Assembly: GCF_029351045.1 (NCBI RefSeq)
Contig: NZ_JARKIN010000001.1
Span: 5,301,001 to 5,365,000, forward strand
Length of the DNA: 64,000 bases
From: Streptomyces sp. WMMB303
Lineage (GTDB): Bacteria; Actinomycetota; Actinomycetes; Streptomycetales; Streptomycetaceae
Direction: 5' to 3'
Part shown: positions 1-9,409 of the stretch, one piece after another
Numbering within the stretch: the first letter of the stretch is position 1
How the letters are laid out: every line of letters begins with the position of its first letter
The notes under the pieces: generated by a model
What the model saw: the letters and a program-made list of their open reading frames with translations, nothing else
The model's database searches: none
Told to the model about the DNA's origin: nothing
Made by a program: the position numbers and the translations under genes

Positions 1-421
1 CGCTCAGCTCCACACCGGTGTACTTGCTGCGCTTCCACTCGCCGTTCTTGAGCGCCGTGTTGGCCTGCGGAATGTTCCGGGCCGTCGCGATGAGCAGGCC
101 GCAGGCCAGCTCGGCCGCGGTGACGATGTTGGAGGTGGGGGCGTTGACCACCATCACGCCCGCCTTGGTGGCGGCGGGCACGTCCACGTTGTCGAGTCCG
201 ACTCCGGCGCGGGCGACCACCTTGAGCTTGTGCGCCGCGGCCACGGCCTCGGCGTCGATCTTGGTGGCGGAGCGGACGAGAACGGCGTCCACATCGGCGA
301 GAGCGGGGAGGAGTTCGCTCCGGTCTGCGCCGTCACACTGCCGGATCTCGAAATCCGGCCCCAGCGCTTCGACGGTCGCGGGCGACAGCTCTTCGGCGAT
401 GAGTACTACGGGCTTGCTCAC
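1..421 (-). CDS. serA: D-3-phosphoglycerate dehydrogenase, N-terminal part (runs off window)
   Basis: Oxidises 3-phosphoglycerate, the first committed step of serine synthesis. The gene is read leftwards from a GTG start and leaves the window after about 140 codons, so only the N-terminal substrate-binding lobe and the beginning of the NAD lobe are visible. The protein starts MSKPVVLIAEELSPATVEAL and contains VLVRSATKID and VVARAGVGLDNVD, typical of the long-form bacterial SerA family. The C-terminal regulatory domains lie outside. It is the gene after ilvC on the same strand, the order I recall from Streptomyces; an inverted repeat lies in the 395-base gap. Identity is secure despite truncation. 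Confidence 0.93.
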   Translation of the reverse strand, partial: MSKPVVLIAEELSPATVEALGPDFEIRQCDGADRSELLPALADVDAVLVRSATKIDAEAVAAAHKLKVVARAGVGLDNVDVPAATKAGVMVVNAPTSNIVTAAELACGLLIATARNIPQANTALKNGEWKRSKYTGVELS

Positions 422-691
422 GTGGTCTCCAAATTCTTGGGACGGCGCGTTTCCCTGCGGGGCGGGAGGAGCAGACGCACGACGCTGTGAGCCTGTGGAC
501 CCGCAGTCTATCGAGGGCACCGCCCCGATGTGGCCGATCGGTCCACACCGCCTGCGGGGCGGGCCTCCGCCCCTGATCGTGCCCTCGGGGCCGGGGGACG
601 GAACACCCGGAGCGGGGGGCGGGACGGGTTCGGGCGGCTTCCGGCGGATTCCGGTCCGGGCGGGCCCACCCGGCACCTGCCCGTCGCACCT

Positions 692-736
692 CACGTCCGC
701 GCCCGGGTTCCGTACGGACCCCCGGGCGCGGACGTG
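692..736 (-). terminator. 16-bp perfect stem, probable ilvC terminator
   Basis: Arms at 692-707 and 721-736 are perfect reverse complements (CACGTCCGCGCCCGGG), with a 13-nt loop. It lies 80 bases past the ilvC stop and before serA. There is no U tract, which is common for Streptomyces hairpin terminators. The rest of the 422-816 gap shows no supported gene. Confidence 0.6.
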
Positions 737-816
737 CCCGTCCCCGGCCGCGGGTGCGCTCCGGTTCCGCGGAGGCGCGGACGCGGCCGGGACGGCAGCT
801 CACCGCCGGACGAGGG

Positions 817-1815
<999 letters not shown>

Positions 1816-1893
1816 TTGGGGTTTCTCCTTGTGCTGATGATGGGTGCTGCCCAACCTATGACGGCCGGGCGGGCGGAGGGATCGGGGGCGAGG

Positions 1894-2418
1894 TCAGGCC
1901 GTGCGCTCCAGCGCACGCAGGCTCCGGTCGGTGATGGACCGGGCGCCGCGCCCTATGGCGATGGTGCCGGACTGCACCAGTTCCTTGATGCCGTACGGCT
2001 CCAGCATCCTCAGCATCGCCTCCAGCTTGTCGGCGCTGCCGGTGGCCTCGATGGTGACGGCTTCCGGGGAGACGTCGACGGTCTTGGCGCGGAACAGCTG
2101 GACGATCTCCACGATCTGGGAGCGGGTCTCGCCCTCCGCGCGGACCTTCACCAGGACGAGTTCACGCTGCACCGCGGAGGCCGGTTCCAGCTCGACGATC
2201 TTGAGGACGTTGACCAGCTTGTTGAGCTGCTTGGTGACCTGCTCCAGCGGCAGGTCCTCGACGTTCACCACGATGGTGATGCGCGAGATGTCGGGGTGCT
2301 CGGTGACGCCCACCGCGAGCGAGTCGATGTTGAAGCCGCGGCGGGAGAAGAGCGAGGCGATCCTGGCCAGGATGCCGGGGGTGTTCTCCACCAGCACGGA
2401 GAGCGTGTGCTTGGACAT
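1894..2418 (-). CDS. ilvN: Acetolactate synthase small (regulatory) subunit
   Basis: Regulatory subunit of acetohydroxyacid synthase, conferring valine feedback inhibition on IlvB. The 174-residue protein opens with an ACT domain (HTLSVLVENTPGILARIASL, residues 4-23) followed by the C-terminal half typical of the family (ELVLVKVRAEG...). The ATG is preceded by GGAAGG. It lies 27 bases after ilvB and 78 bases before ilvC on the same strand, the usual ilvBNC operon arrangement. Confidence 0.97.
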   Translation of the reverse strand: MSKHTLSVLVENTPGILARIASLFSRRGFNIDSLAVGVTEHPDISRITIVVNVEDLPLEQVTKQLNKLVNVLKIVELEPASAVQRELVLVKVRAEGETRSQIVEIVQLFRAKTVDVSPEAVTIEATGSADKLEAMLRMLEPYGIKELVQSGTIAIGRGARSITDRSLRALERTA

Positions 2419-2445
2419 CGTTCGGTGCCTTCCGTTCTTTCCCGG

Positions 2446-4308
2446 TCAGTCGTCGCTGTCGCCGAAGTCGGGACGGACCCCGCGGGCCGCCATGACCTCG
2501 TCGTTGGAGGTGCCCGCCGCCACCATCGGCCAGACCATGGCGTCCTCGTGGACGATGAAGTCCACCACGACGGGCCGGTCGTTGACGGCGTTGGCCTTCT
2601 CGATGACCGCGTCGAGCTGCGCGGGGTCCTCGCAGCGGATACCGACACAGCCCATGGCCTCGGCGAGCTTGACGAAGTCGGGCACGCGGGTGCCCCGGCC
2701 GGGCTCGCCCTCCTCGCCGCTGTGCAGGACGGTGTTGGAGTACCGCTGGTTGTAGAAGAGGGTCTGCCACTGGCGGACCATGCCAAGCGCTCCGTTGTTG
2801 ATGATCGCGACCTTGATCGGTGCGCCGTTGAGGGCGGCGGTGACCAGCTCCTGGTTGGTCATCTGGAAGCAGCCGTCGCCGTCGATCGCCCACACCGCGC
2901 GGTCGGGCATCCCGACCTTGGCGCCCAGCGCCGCCGGGACCGCGTAGCCCATAGTGCCCAGGCCGCCCGAGTTGAGCCAGGTGGCGGGCTGGTCGTAGGT
3001 GACGAAGTGGGCCGCCCACATCTGATGCTGGCCGACGCCCGCGGCGAAGATGGTGCCCTCGGGTGCCAGTTCCCCGATCCGCTGGATGACCTGCTGCGGA
3101 GCCAGCGAACCGTCCTCCGGCAGGTCGTAGCCCAGCGGGTAGGTCGTGCGCCAGCGGTCCAGCAGAGTCCACCATTCGGCATAGCGGTCGCTGTGCCGGT
3201 CGGGGTGCTCGGCCGCCTCGACCTGGAGGGCGACGACGAGGTCGGCCAGCACTTCGCGGGCGTCCCCGACGATCGGCACGTCCGCCGCGCGGTTCTTGCC
3301 GATCTCGGCGGGGTCGATGTCGGCGTGGACGATCTTGGCGTGCGGGGCGAAGGAGTCCAGCTTGCCGGTGACCCGGTCGTCGAAGCGGGCTCCGAGCGCG
3401 ATGATCAGGTCGGCCTTCTGCAGCGCGGTGACCGCCGCGACGGTGCCGTGCATCCCCGGCATCCCCAGGTGCTGGGGGTGGCTGTCGGGAAAGGCGCCGA
3501 TGCCCATCAGCGTGGTGGTCACCGGGGTGCCGGTGAGCTCGGCGAGCACCTTCAGCTCCGCCGTGGCGCCGGCCTTCAGGACGCCGCCGCCGACGTAGAG
3601 CACCGGGCGGCGGGCCTCGGCCAGCAGCTTGGCGGCCTCCCGGATCTGCTTGCCGTGCGGCTTGGTGACCGGGCGGTAGCCGGGCAGCTCGGTGGTGGGC
3701 GGCCACTGGAAGGCGGTCTCCCCCTGGAGCGCGTCCTTGGCGATGTCGACCAGCACCGGGCCCGGGCGGCCGGTGGAGGCGATGTGGAACGCCTCGGCGA
3801 TCGTCCTGGGAATGTCGTCGGGGTCCTTGACCAGGAAGTTGTGCTTGGTCACCGGCATCGAGATGCCGCAGATGTCGGCCTCCTGGAAGCCGTCCGTACC
3901 GATCAGGGAGGTGGCGACCTGCCCCGTGATGGCGACCAGCGGCACGGAGTCCATGTGGGCGTCGGCGAGCGGAGTGACCAGATTGGTGGCTCCGGGCCCC
4001 GAGGTGGCCATGCAGACGCCGACCTTGCCGGTGGCCTGCGCGTAACCCGTGGCCGCGTGGCCGGCCCCCTGCTCGTGGCGGACCAGGACGTGCTGGACCC
4101 GGGAGGAGTCCATCATCGGGTCGTAGGCGGGCAGGATGGCGCCGCCGGGGATGCCGAATACGGTGTCGGCGCCGACTTCCTCGAGAGCACGGATGAGGGA
4201 CTGGGCGCCCGTGATGCGGGGGGCTGCCTGGGCCGGCACGGAGTTGGACTGTCCGCTGTTGCGGGCCCGCGGCTGCGGTTTCGGGGCCCCGGTGGCCTGA
4301 TCGGTCAT
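2446..4308 (-). CDS. ilvB: Acetolactate synthase large (catalytic) subunit
   Basis: Thiamine-diphosphate enzyme condensing pyruvate with pyruvate or 2-oxobutyrate, the first common step of branched-chain amino acid synthesis. At 620 residues it has family-typical length with a disordered N-terminal extension of about 30 residues. The catalytic glutamate sits in VRHEQGAGHAATGYA, and the ThDP/Mg motif is GDGCFQM...INN near residue 470. It heads ilvB-ilvN-ilvC. Upstream are a branched-chain-rich leader peptide and an attenuator hairpin, so regulation by charged Ile/Leu/Val tRNA supply is likely. Confidence 0.97.
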   Translation of the reverse strand: MTDQATGAPKPQPRARNSGQSNSVPAQAAPRITGAQSLIRALEEVGADTVFGIPGGAILPAYDPMMDSSRVQHVLVRHEQGAGHAATGYAQATGKVGVCMATSGPGATNLVTPLADAHMDSVPLVAITGQVATSLIGTDGFQEADICGISMPVTKHNFLVKDPDDIPRTIAEAFHIASTGRPGPVLVDIAKDALQGETAFQWPPTTELPGYRPVTKPHGKQIREAAKLLAEARRPVLYVGGGVLKAGATAELKVLAELTGTPVTTTLMGIGAFPDSHPQHLGMPGMHGTVAAVTALQKADLIIALGARFDDRVTGKLDSFAPHAKIVHADIDPAEIGKNRAADVPIVGDAREVLADLVVALQVEAAEHPDRHSDRYAEWWTLLDRWRTTYPLGYDLPEDGSLAPQQVIQRIGELAPEGTIFAAGVGQHQMWAAHFVTYDQPATWLNSGGLGTMGYAVPAALGAKVGMPDRAVWAIDGDGCFQMTNQELVTAALNGAPIKVAIINNGALGMVRQWQTLFYNQRYSNTVLHSGEEGEPGRGTRVPDFVKLAEAMGCVGIRCEDPAQLDAVIEKANAVNDRPVVVDFIVHEDAMVWPMVAAGTSNDEVMAARGVRPDFGDSDD

Positions 4309-4399
4309 CGGCTTATCTCTTCTCGGAGAGTGAGGGTTGACGCTCGTTTTGGGCGGTTTCTTCGGTTCACCGCTGGTTCGTGCTCAGGTGCTGGTGCAA

Positions 4400-4437
4400 C
4401 AAAAAACCCCCCGTGCCGTGAGGCAAGCGAGGGGAGC
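4400..4437 (-). terminator. ilvB leader transcription attenuator
   Basis: Read on the minus strand this is a GC-rich stem (CCCCTCGC...GCC TCAC GGC...GGGGGG) followed immediately by TTTTTT, a true intrinsic terminator shape rare in this genome. It lies between the leader peptide stop (4476) and the ilvB start (4308), as expected for ribosome-mediated attenuation. Confidence 0.8.
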
Positions 4438-4475
4438 GCGCCGCTGGTGGACGCGGGATCGGATGGGTCCCGCGG

Positions 4476-4517
4476 TCAGCCGACGCGCTGTCCAAGTACG
4501 AGAATTCGGGTGCGCAT
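4476..4517 (-). CDS. ilv operon leader peptide (MRTRILVLGQRVG)
   Basis: A 13-codon open frame whose product has five branched-chain residues (I, L, V, L, V), four of them consecutive (ILVL). It ends 38 bases before a terminator hairpin with a U tract that precedes ilvB. Slow decoding of Ile/Leu/Val codons would stall the ribosome and prevent the terminator forming. Similar ilvB leader peptides are known in actinobacteria. The antiterminator pairing was not calculated. Confidence 0.85.
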   Translation of the reverse strand: MRTRILVLGQRVG

Positions 4518-4572
4518 GGCACTGACCCTCTCCCCGTCAAGCCCCGAGTGTCAAGTGAGTGGGACGGCCGTC

Positions 4573-7500
4573 TCAGCATTTGGGCGAGGCGGGCGAGTGC
4601 GTCAGCGGCTCCGCCGCACCCTCCTGCCCCACCGGCAGTGCCCCCGCGCCGCGTGCCAGGGGCACCGTCGCCGGCACGGTCACGGCCGCGTCCCGGCCCT
4701 CCGGGTGCTCCTCGCCGTACCCGGAGGCCCCGCCGCTGCGGGAGGACTCGGGCACCGCGTAGACCCCGCGGGCCAGCGCGGTACGCAGCCGGTGCTCGTC
4801 CAGCGGACCGGAGAAGACCGCCCCCTGCCCGTGGGTGCAGCCCATCTCACGCAGCAGCGTGGCCTGCTCCGGCAGGTCGACCGCCTCCGCGACGGTGGTC
4901 AGCCCCAGGTCACCGGCGATCCGCAGCAGTCCGGAGGTGATCTTGCGCTGCCGGGTGGACTCCAGGATCCCGTCCGTCAGCCCCCGGTCCAGCCGCAGGA
5001 TGTCCACCGGCAGCCTGCGCAGCGCGGAGATCGCCGCATAGCCGCTGCCGAAGCCGTCCAGCGAGATCAGCACCCCGAGCCGGCGCAGCGCCGTCAGTCG
5101 CCGCTCGAGCTCGTCCAGCGGGATCCGCGGATCGCTGTCCGACAGCTCCAGGATCAGCGCACCCGGCGCACCCGGCACCCCCGCATTGGCCGCGGGTGCA
5201 CCCAGGGCGGTACCGCCGGTCGGGCCCGGCGCCGCCGCGAGCCCGTGCCGGGCCAGCAGGGCGCCGATGCTGCGCGGCTCCATACCCGGCTCGGTCAGCC
5301 GCCGCGCGGGCAGCCGCACGGTCACCGGGGCGCCGTACCCGGCGCGCTGGCGGGCGGCGGCCTGCTGCACCGCCTCCTCCAGCAGCCACCGGCTCACCTC
5401 GGCGGCCCGCTCACCACCGGCCCCGCGCGCCTCCCGGGCCGAGGCGCCCTCGGTGCGCAGGAACTCCGCCGGCGTGAACAGGATCCCCTGGGCCGACCGC
5501 CAGCGGGCCTCTGCCGCGATGGCGGTGATCTTGCCGCTGGCCAGCTCGACGATCGGCTGGTGCAGCAGCGCGAACTCGCCGTCGTGCAGTGCGCTGCGCA
5601 GTCGCGCCGCCAGCTCGGCCCGCTTGACCACCTCGGCCTGCATCTGCGGCGCGTACAGCTCCACCCGGCCCTTGCCCGCCTGCTTGGCGCGGTACATCGC
5701 CAGGTCCGCGTTCCGCATCAGGGAGCCCGGCGTGATGCCGGGTTCGGCGAAGGCGATGCCGATGGACGCGGCGACCCGCAGCTCGGTGCCCTCGACGCGG
5801 TACGGGTCGGAGAGCGTGACCCGCAGCCGGTCGGCGATGTCGTGGATGCGCAGCTCGCGTTCGGCGTCCGGCATCCGCCCCGGCTCGCCGTCGCCACGGA
5901 TGAGGACGGCGAACTCGTCACCGCCCAGCCGGGCCGCGGTGTCGCCGGAGCGCACGGAGTCGTGCAACCGCCGTGCCGCCTGCACCAGCAGTTCGTCGCC
6001 CGCCTGGTGGCCGACGGTGTCGTTGACCGCCTTGAAGCCGTCCAGGTCGATGAAGAGCACGGCGGTACCGCAGTCGCCCCCGCGGCGACCGCCGATGGCC
6101 TGCCGGACCCGCTCGGTGAACAGCGCCCGGTTGGGCAGGTCGGTGAGGGCGTCGTGGGAGGCGTTGTGCTGCAACTGAGCCTGTAGCCGCACCCGCTCGG
6201 TGACGTCCCGGCTGTTGAAGATCAGTCCGCCCTGGTAGCGGTTGACCGTGGACTCGACATTCAGCCAGTGCCCGTCCCCGTGCCGGAACCGGCACTCGAC
6301 GCGGGTGCTGGACTCCCGGTCCGCTGAGGTCGCCAGGAAGCGGCGCAGCTCATGGTTGACCTGGCCCAGGTCCTCGGGGTGCACCAGGGAGGAGAGCTCG
6401 CAGCCCACCATGTCCTCGGCGCTGCGCCCGTAGACCCCGGCCGCGGCGGGTGAGACGTAGCGGAGCGTGCCCGCCGCCGCGGTGATCATGATGACGTCGC
6501 TGGAGCCCTGGACCAGAGAGCGGAAGTGGTTCTCCTTCTGTGCCAGTTCCCTGGTCAGGGTGATGTTGTCCAGCAGCATGATGCCCTGGCGCAGGACCAG
6601 CGCGAGGACGACCGTGCAACCGGTGTAGAGGACGACGCGGTCGATGTCCCGGCCGTCCACCGAGTTGTAGAGGATGCCCAGGGTGCAGACGGCCGCCGCC
6701 AGGTAGGGGGTCAGCGCACTGAGCGAGCCCGAGATGGGGCGGCTGGGGTTGGTGGCCCGGGCCTCGGCCTGCCGGTCGGTGGCGGCCAGGGGCTGCTGAG
6801 CGGCGGCGGAGGCCGCCTCGCCGACGCTCCTGCGGGCCCGGCCGACCCAGGGCGCGTAGGCCAGCAGCAGCGAGCCCGCGAACCACCCGGCGTCCAGCAG
6901 TTGCCCCGACGAGTAGTGCTCACGCAGCATCGGGGAGGTGAACAGCGCGTCGCACAGCACCGTGAGGGCGAGCGCGCCGATGGCGGTGTTGATGGCGCTG
7001 CGGTGCGCCGAGGAGCGCCGGAAGTGCAGCGCCAGCACCATGCTGACCAGCACGATGTCGAGCAGCGGATAGGCCAGGTTGAGCGCTGCCCTGGCGACCG
7101 AGTCCCCCTCCCAGTAGGCCGTGTGGGCCAGAGCGAGCGACCAGGAGAGGGTGAGCAGCGAACCGCCGATGAGCCAGGCGTCGAGGCTGAGGCAGACCCA
7201 GCCGGCTCGGGTCACCGGGCGCTTGGCGAGCACCAGCAGCCCGACGATGGCCGGCGGGGCGAACAGCAGGAAGCAGAAGTCGGCGAGCGAGGGGCGCGGC
7301 ACCGCCTGGTGCAGCACCAGTTCGTACCAGCCCCATACGGCGTTGCCGAACCCCGCCATCAGCGAGGAGACGCCGAAGAGCACCCAGGCCGGGCGGCTGG
7401 CCTCCAGGCGGGTGCGGGCGGGGGCCGACAGACGGCCGGCCGCCGCCCGCCGCTGGATGCGCGCATACCACAAACACGAGCCGCCGGCCAGCAGCGCGGC

Positions 7501-7884
7501 GGCGCTGAGTCCGAAGTCGCCCATGACGATGGCGACCGTCTCGGACCCCCAGCCGAAGGCCGCGCCCACGGCGTAGGCGGCGCAGACCATGATGAGGGCC
7601 AGTTGCGGCAGCAGTGTGCCGCGTCCGCCGCTGTCGGAGCCTCCTGCTCCGCGCGGCCGGGCGGCGGGCGGCAGTGCCGGTGTCGCAGCCCGGGTCCGTG
7701 GCACGGCCTGCGACGGGCGGGCCGGCGCTGCCGGCCGGGTGTGCCGCCGCTGCCGCGGGTGCGGGGGACACGCCGGGTGCGGCGTGGGCGGCGGTGCCTC
7801 GCTCCGGGCGATGCCGTTGGGGCGGGCGGTCTGGGTGCCGGTCCAGCACGGGCCCCGCCTGGGGGCCGCTTCGTGGGTGGTCAT
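4573..7884 (-). CDS. Membrane PAS-GGDEF-EAL protein, EAL degenerate (CdgF-like)
   Basis: Predicted cyclic-di-GMP signalling protein of about 1103 residues. After a Pro-rich N-terminus there are roughly ten hydrophobic segments (about residues 80-470), a PAS domain (ENHFRSLVQGSSDVIMIT...), a GGDEF domain with an intact RLGGDEFAVL near residue 655, and a C-terminal EAL-like domain. In the latter the catalytic signature is eroded: the EAL position reads AAE (IAAEARW), DDFGTG is DGFGSG, and EGVE is EAVD, so hydrolysis is doubtful and diguanylate cyclase activity likely. I recall a GGDEF-EAL gene (CdgF) next to ilvB in S. coelicolor. The start is uncertain: ATG at 7884 (MTTHEAAP) is chosen, but the frame stays open to 8145. 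Confidence 0.85.
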   Translation of the reverse strand: MTTHEAAPRRGPCWTGTQTARPNGIARSEAPPPTPHPACPPHPRQRRHTRPAAPARPSQAVPRTRAATPALPPAARPRGAGGSDSGGRGTLLPQLALIMVCAAYAVGAAFGWGSETVAIVMGDFGLSAAALLAGGSCLWYARIQRRAAAGRLSAPARTRLEASRPAWVLFGVSSLMAGFGNAVWGWYELVLHQAVPRPSLADFCFLLFAPPAIVGLLVLAKRPVTRAGWVCLSLDAWLIGGSLLTLSWSLALAHTAYWEGDSVARAALNLAYPLLDIVLVSMVLALHFRRSSAHRSAINTAIGALALTVLCDALFTSPMLREHYSSGQLLDAGWFAGSLLLAYAPWVGRARRSVGEAASAAAQQPLAATDRQAEARATNPSRPISGSLSALTPYLAAAVCTLGILYNSVDGRDIDRVVLYTGCTVVLALVLRQGIMLLDNITLTRELAQKENHFRSLVQGSSDVIMITAAAGTLRYVSPAAAGVYGRSAEDMVGCELSSLVHPEDLGQVNHELRRFLATSADRESSTRVECRFRHGDGHWLNVESTVNRYQGGLIFNSRDVTERVRLQAQLQHNASHDALTDLPNRALFTERVRQAIGGRRGGDCGTAVLFIDLDGFKAVNDTVGHQAGDELLVQAARRLHDSVRSGDTAARLGGDEFAVLIRGDGEPGRMPDAERELRIHDIADRLRVTLSDPYRVEGTELRVAASIGIAFAEPGITPGSLMRNADLAMYRAKQAGKGRVELYAPQMQAEVVKRAELAARLRSALHDGEFALLHQPIVELASGKITAIAAEARWRSAQGILFTPAEFLRTEGASAREARGAGGERAAEVSRWLLEEAVQQAAARQRAGYGAPVTVRLPARRLTEPGMEPRSIGALLARHGLAAAPGPTGGTALGAPAANAGVPGAPGALILELSDSDPRIPLDELERRLTALRRLGVLISLDGFGSGYAAISALRRLPVDILRLDRGLTDGILESTRQRKITSGLLRIAGDLGLTTVAEAVDLPEQATLLREMGCTHGQGAVFSGPLDEHRLRTALARGVYAVPESSRSGGASGYGEEHPEGRDAAVTVPATVPLARGAGALPVGQEGAAEPLTHSPASPKC

Positions 7885-8223
7885 CGCGCCACCCGTGGAG
7901 ACGGGGGTCGCGTTGCCGCGCCCGTCCGGCCGTTCCGGGACACCTGCGCCGGAGCCCCGCAACGCGGGCGTTCCGCTGGAGAGTTGGAATGTTCGCGGGC
8001 GCCGTCCCCGCGGCCCGCACGGCAGTTCGTCCGTTGATCGTACATTCGCCCGTCGCCCCCCTCGTGTCCGGGTTTCGCCCCCCGATCGGGACGATACACC
8101 AGGTTCGTCACTCAGGGACATAGTCCCAATACAGACCGTAACCATAAGAGGGAAGCTCGGTACAGGGTGCAGTCGTACGGATCCGTAGCGTTGCCTCTCG
8201 CGGCCTCGGGGGGTTTACGGGCC
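7885..8223. other. Intergenic region upstream of the GGDEF-EAL gene
   Basis: Minus-strand gap between the dehydrogenase stop (8224) and the GGDEF-EAL start. It holds a less GC-rich patch around 8100-8165 that could carry the promoter of the GGDEF-EAL gene. It is open in frame with that gene up to 8145, so part of it may be coding if translation starts earlier. No separate gene is supported. Confidence 0.4.
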
Positions 8224-9201
8224 CTACGCCACGGCCACCGTGTTCGCCAGCTCCTCACCGGCCGCCCAGCGCCTCAGTTGCGCCGCGAGGAGTCTTCTGG
8301 CGCGGGGATAGTAGGCGGATGTCGGCCCTCCGAGGTGCGGTGTGATCAGCACACCGGGCGCTCGCCACAGGGGGTGGTCCTGCGGGAGGGGCTCCGGATC
8401 GGTCACGTCCAGCGCCGCCCGCAGCCGCCCCGGAACACCGTCCTCCGCGCCCGGGGCCGAGGCCGGGGTCCCGGTCTCGGCGAGCAGCGCCGCGGTGTCC
8501 ACCACGGCCCCGCGGGCGACGTTGACCAGCAGCGCCCCGTCCTTCATCCGGGCGAGGAAGTCCGCGTCCACCAGGCCGCGGGTCTGCTCGGTGAGCGGGG
8601 TCGCCAATATCACGACATCCGCCTGCGGCAGCAGTTCGCCGATCTCGCTCAGCGGTCGCACCGGTCCCAGCGGCGCCTGCCGCGCGGAGCGGGCGACCCG
8701 GTGCACGGCGGCGACCTCGAAGGGCAGCAGCCGCCGCTCGACGGCCTCGCCCACCGCGCCGTATCCGACGATCAGCACCGTGCGGTCCGCGAGCGCCGGG
8801 TGGAAGGCGGACCGCCAGACGCCGCGGTCCTGGGCGCGGACGGATCCGGGCAGGTCGCGCAGGGCTCCCAGGGTGAGCGCGAGGGCCAACTCGGCGGTGC
8901 TCGCGTCGTGCACGCCGCGGGCGTTGCACACCCGCGTCCCGGTGGGGAGGCGCGGGATGGCGGGCGCGATGTGGTCGATCCCCGCGGTGAGGGTCTGGAC
9001 GACCCGCACCCCCGTCATCCGCGCGAGCGGCCGTACGGCGACCTCGGCATGCACGGCATAGGGGACGACGTAGAAGGCGCAGTCGGCAGGGTCCGCCGGG
9101 TACTCCTGCTCCCCGGTCCAGTACCGGTACGTCAGGTTGTCCGGGAGGCCCTCGACGCTCTCCGGCGGGAGCGCGAGCCAGATCTCCTTCGCATCGACCA
9201 T
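8224..9201 (-). CDS. D-2-hydroxyacid dehydrogenase family protein
   Basis: NAD(P)-dependent dehydrogenase of the D-isomer 2-hydroxyacid family, 325 residues. It shows the dinucleotide-binding GYGAVGEAV, the family signature VNVARGAVVDTAAL with the substrate-binding arginine, and the active-site histidine in TPHLGGPTSAY near the C-terminus. The exact substrate (glyoxylate, hydroxypyruvate or a bulkier keto acid) cannot be told. It starts at ATG 9201, divergent from the aldo/keto reductase, so the two share a 208-base promoter region. Confidence 0.9.
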   Translation of the reverse strand: MVDAKEIWLALPPESVEGLPDNLTYRYWTGEQEYPADPADCAFYVVPYAVHAEVAVRPLARMTGVRVVQTLTAGIDHIAPAIPRLPTGTRVCNARGVHDASTAELALALTLGALRDLPGSVRAQDRGVWRSAFHPALADRTVLIVGYGAVGEAVERRLLPFEVAAVHRVARSARQAPLGPVRPLSEIGELLPQADVVILATPLTEQTRGLVDADFLARMKDGALLVNVARGAVVDTAALLAETGTPASAPGAEDGVPGRLRAALDVTDPEPLPQDHPLWRAPGVLITPHLGGPTSAYYPRARRLLAAQLRRWAAGEELANTVAVA

Positions 9202-9409
9202 GGGGAGAGACTAGTCGGACCGCGTCGGCGGATCCGGGGCACCTCCCGTCCGGAGCCCGGGGAATGCCGAAAGACGCCGGGGAATGCCTGGGGGCTCGGG
9301 GGCGGGCGGGAACGGACGGAGCTCGGGGGAGGCTGTGGTGGGAGCGAACGTGTGTGGCGCCGGGGGCAACCGTTACGTTGGGGGCCGTCCGGGAGGGAGC
9401 GGATACCAG

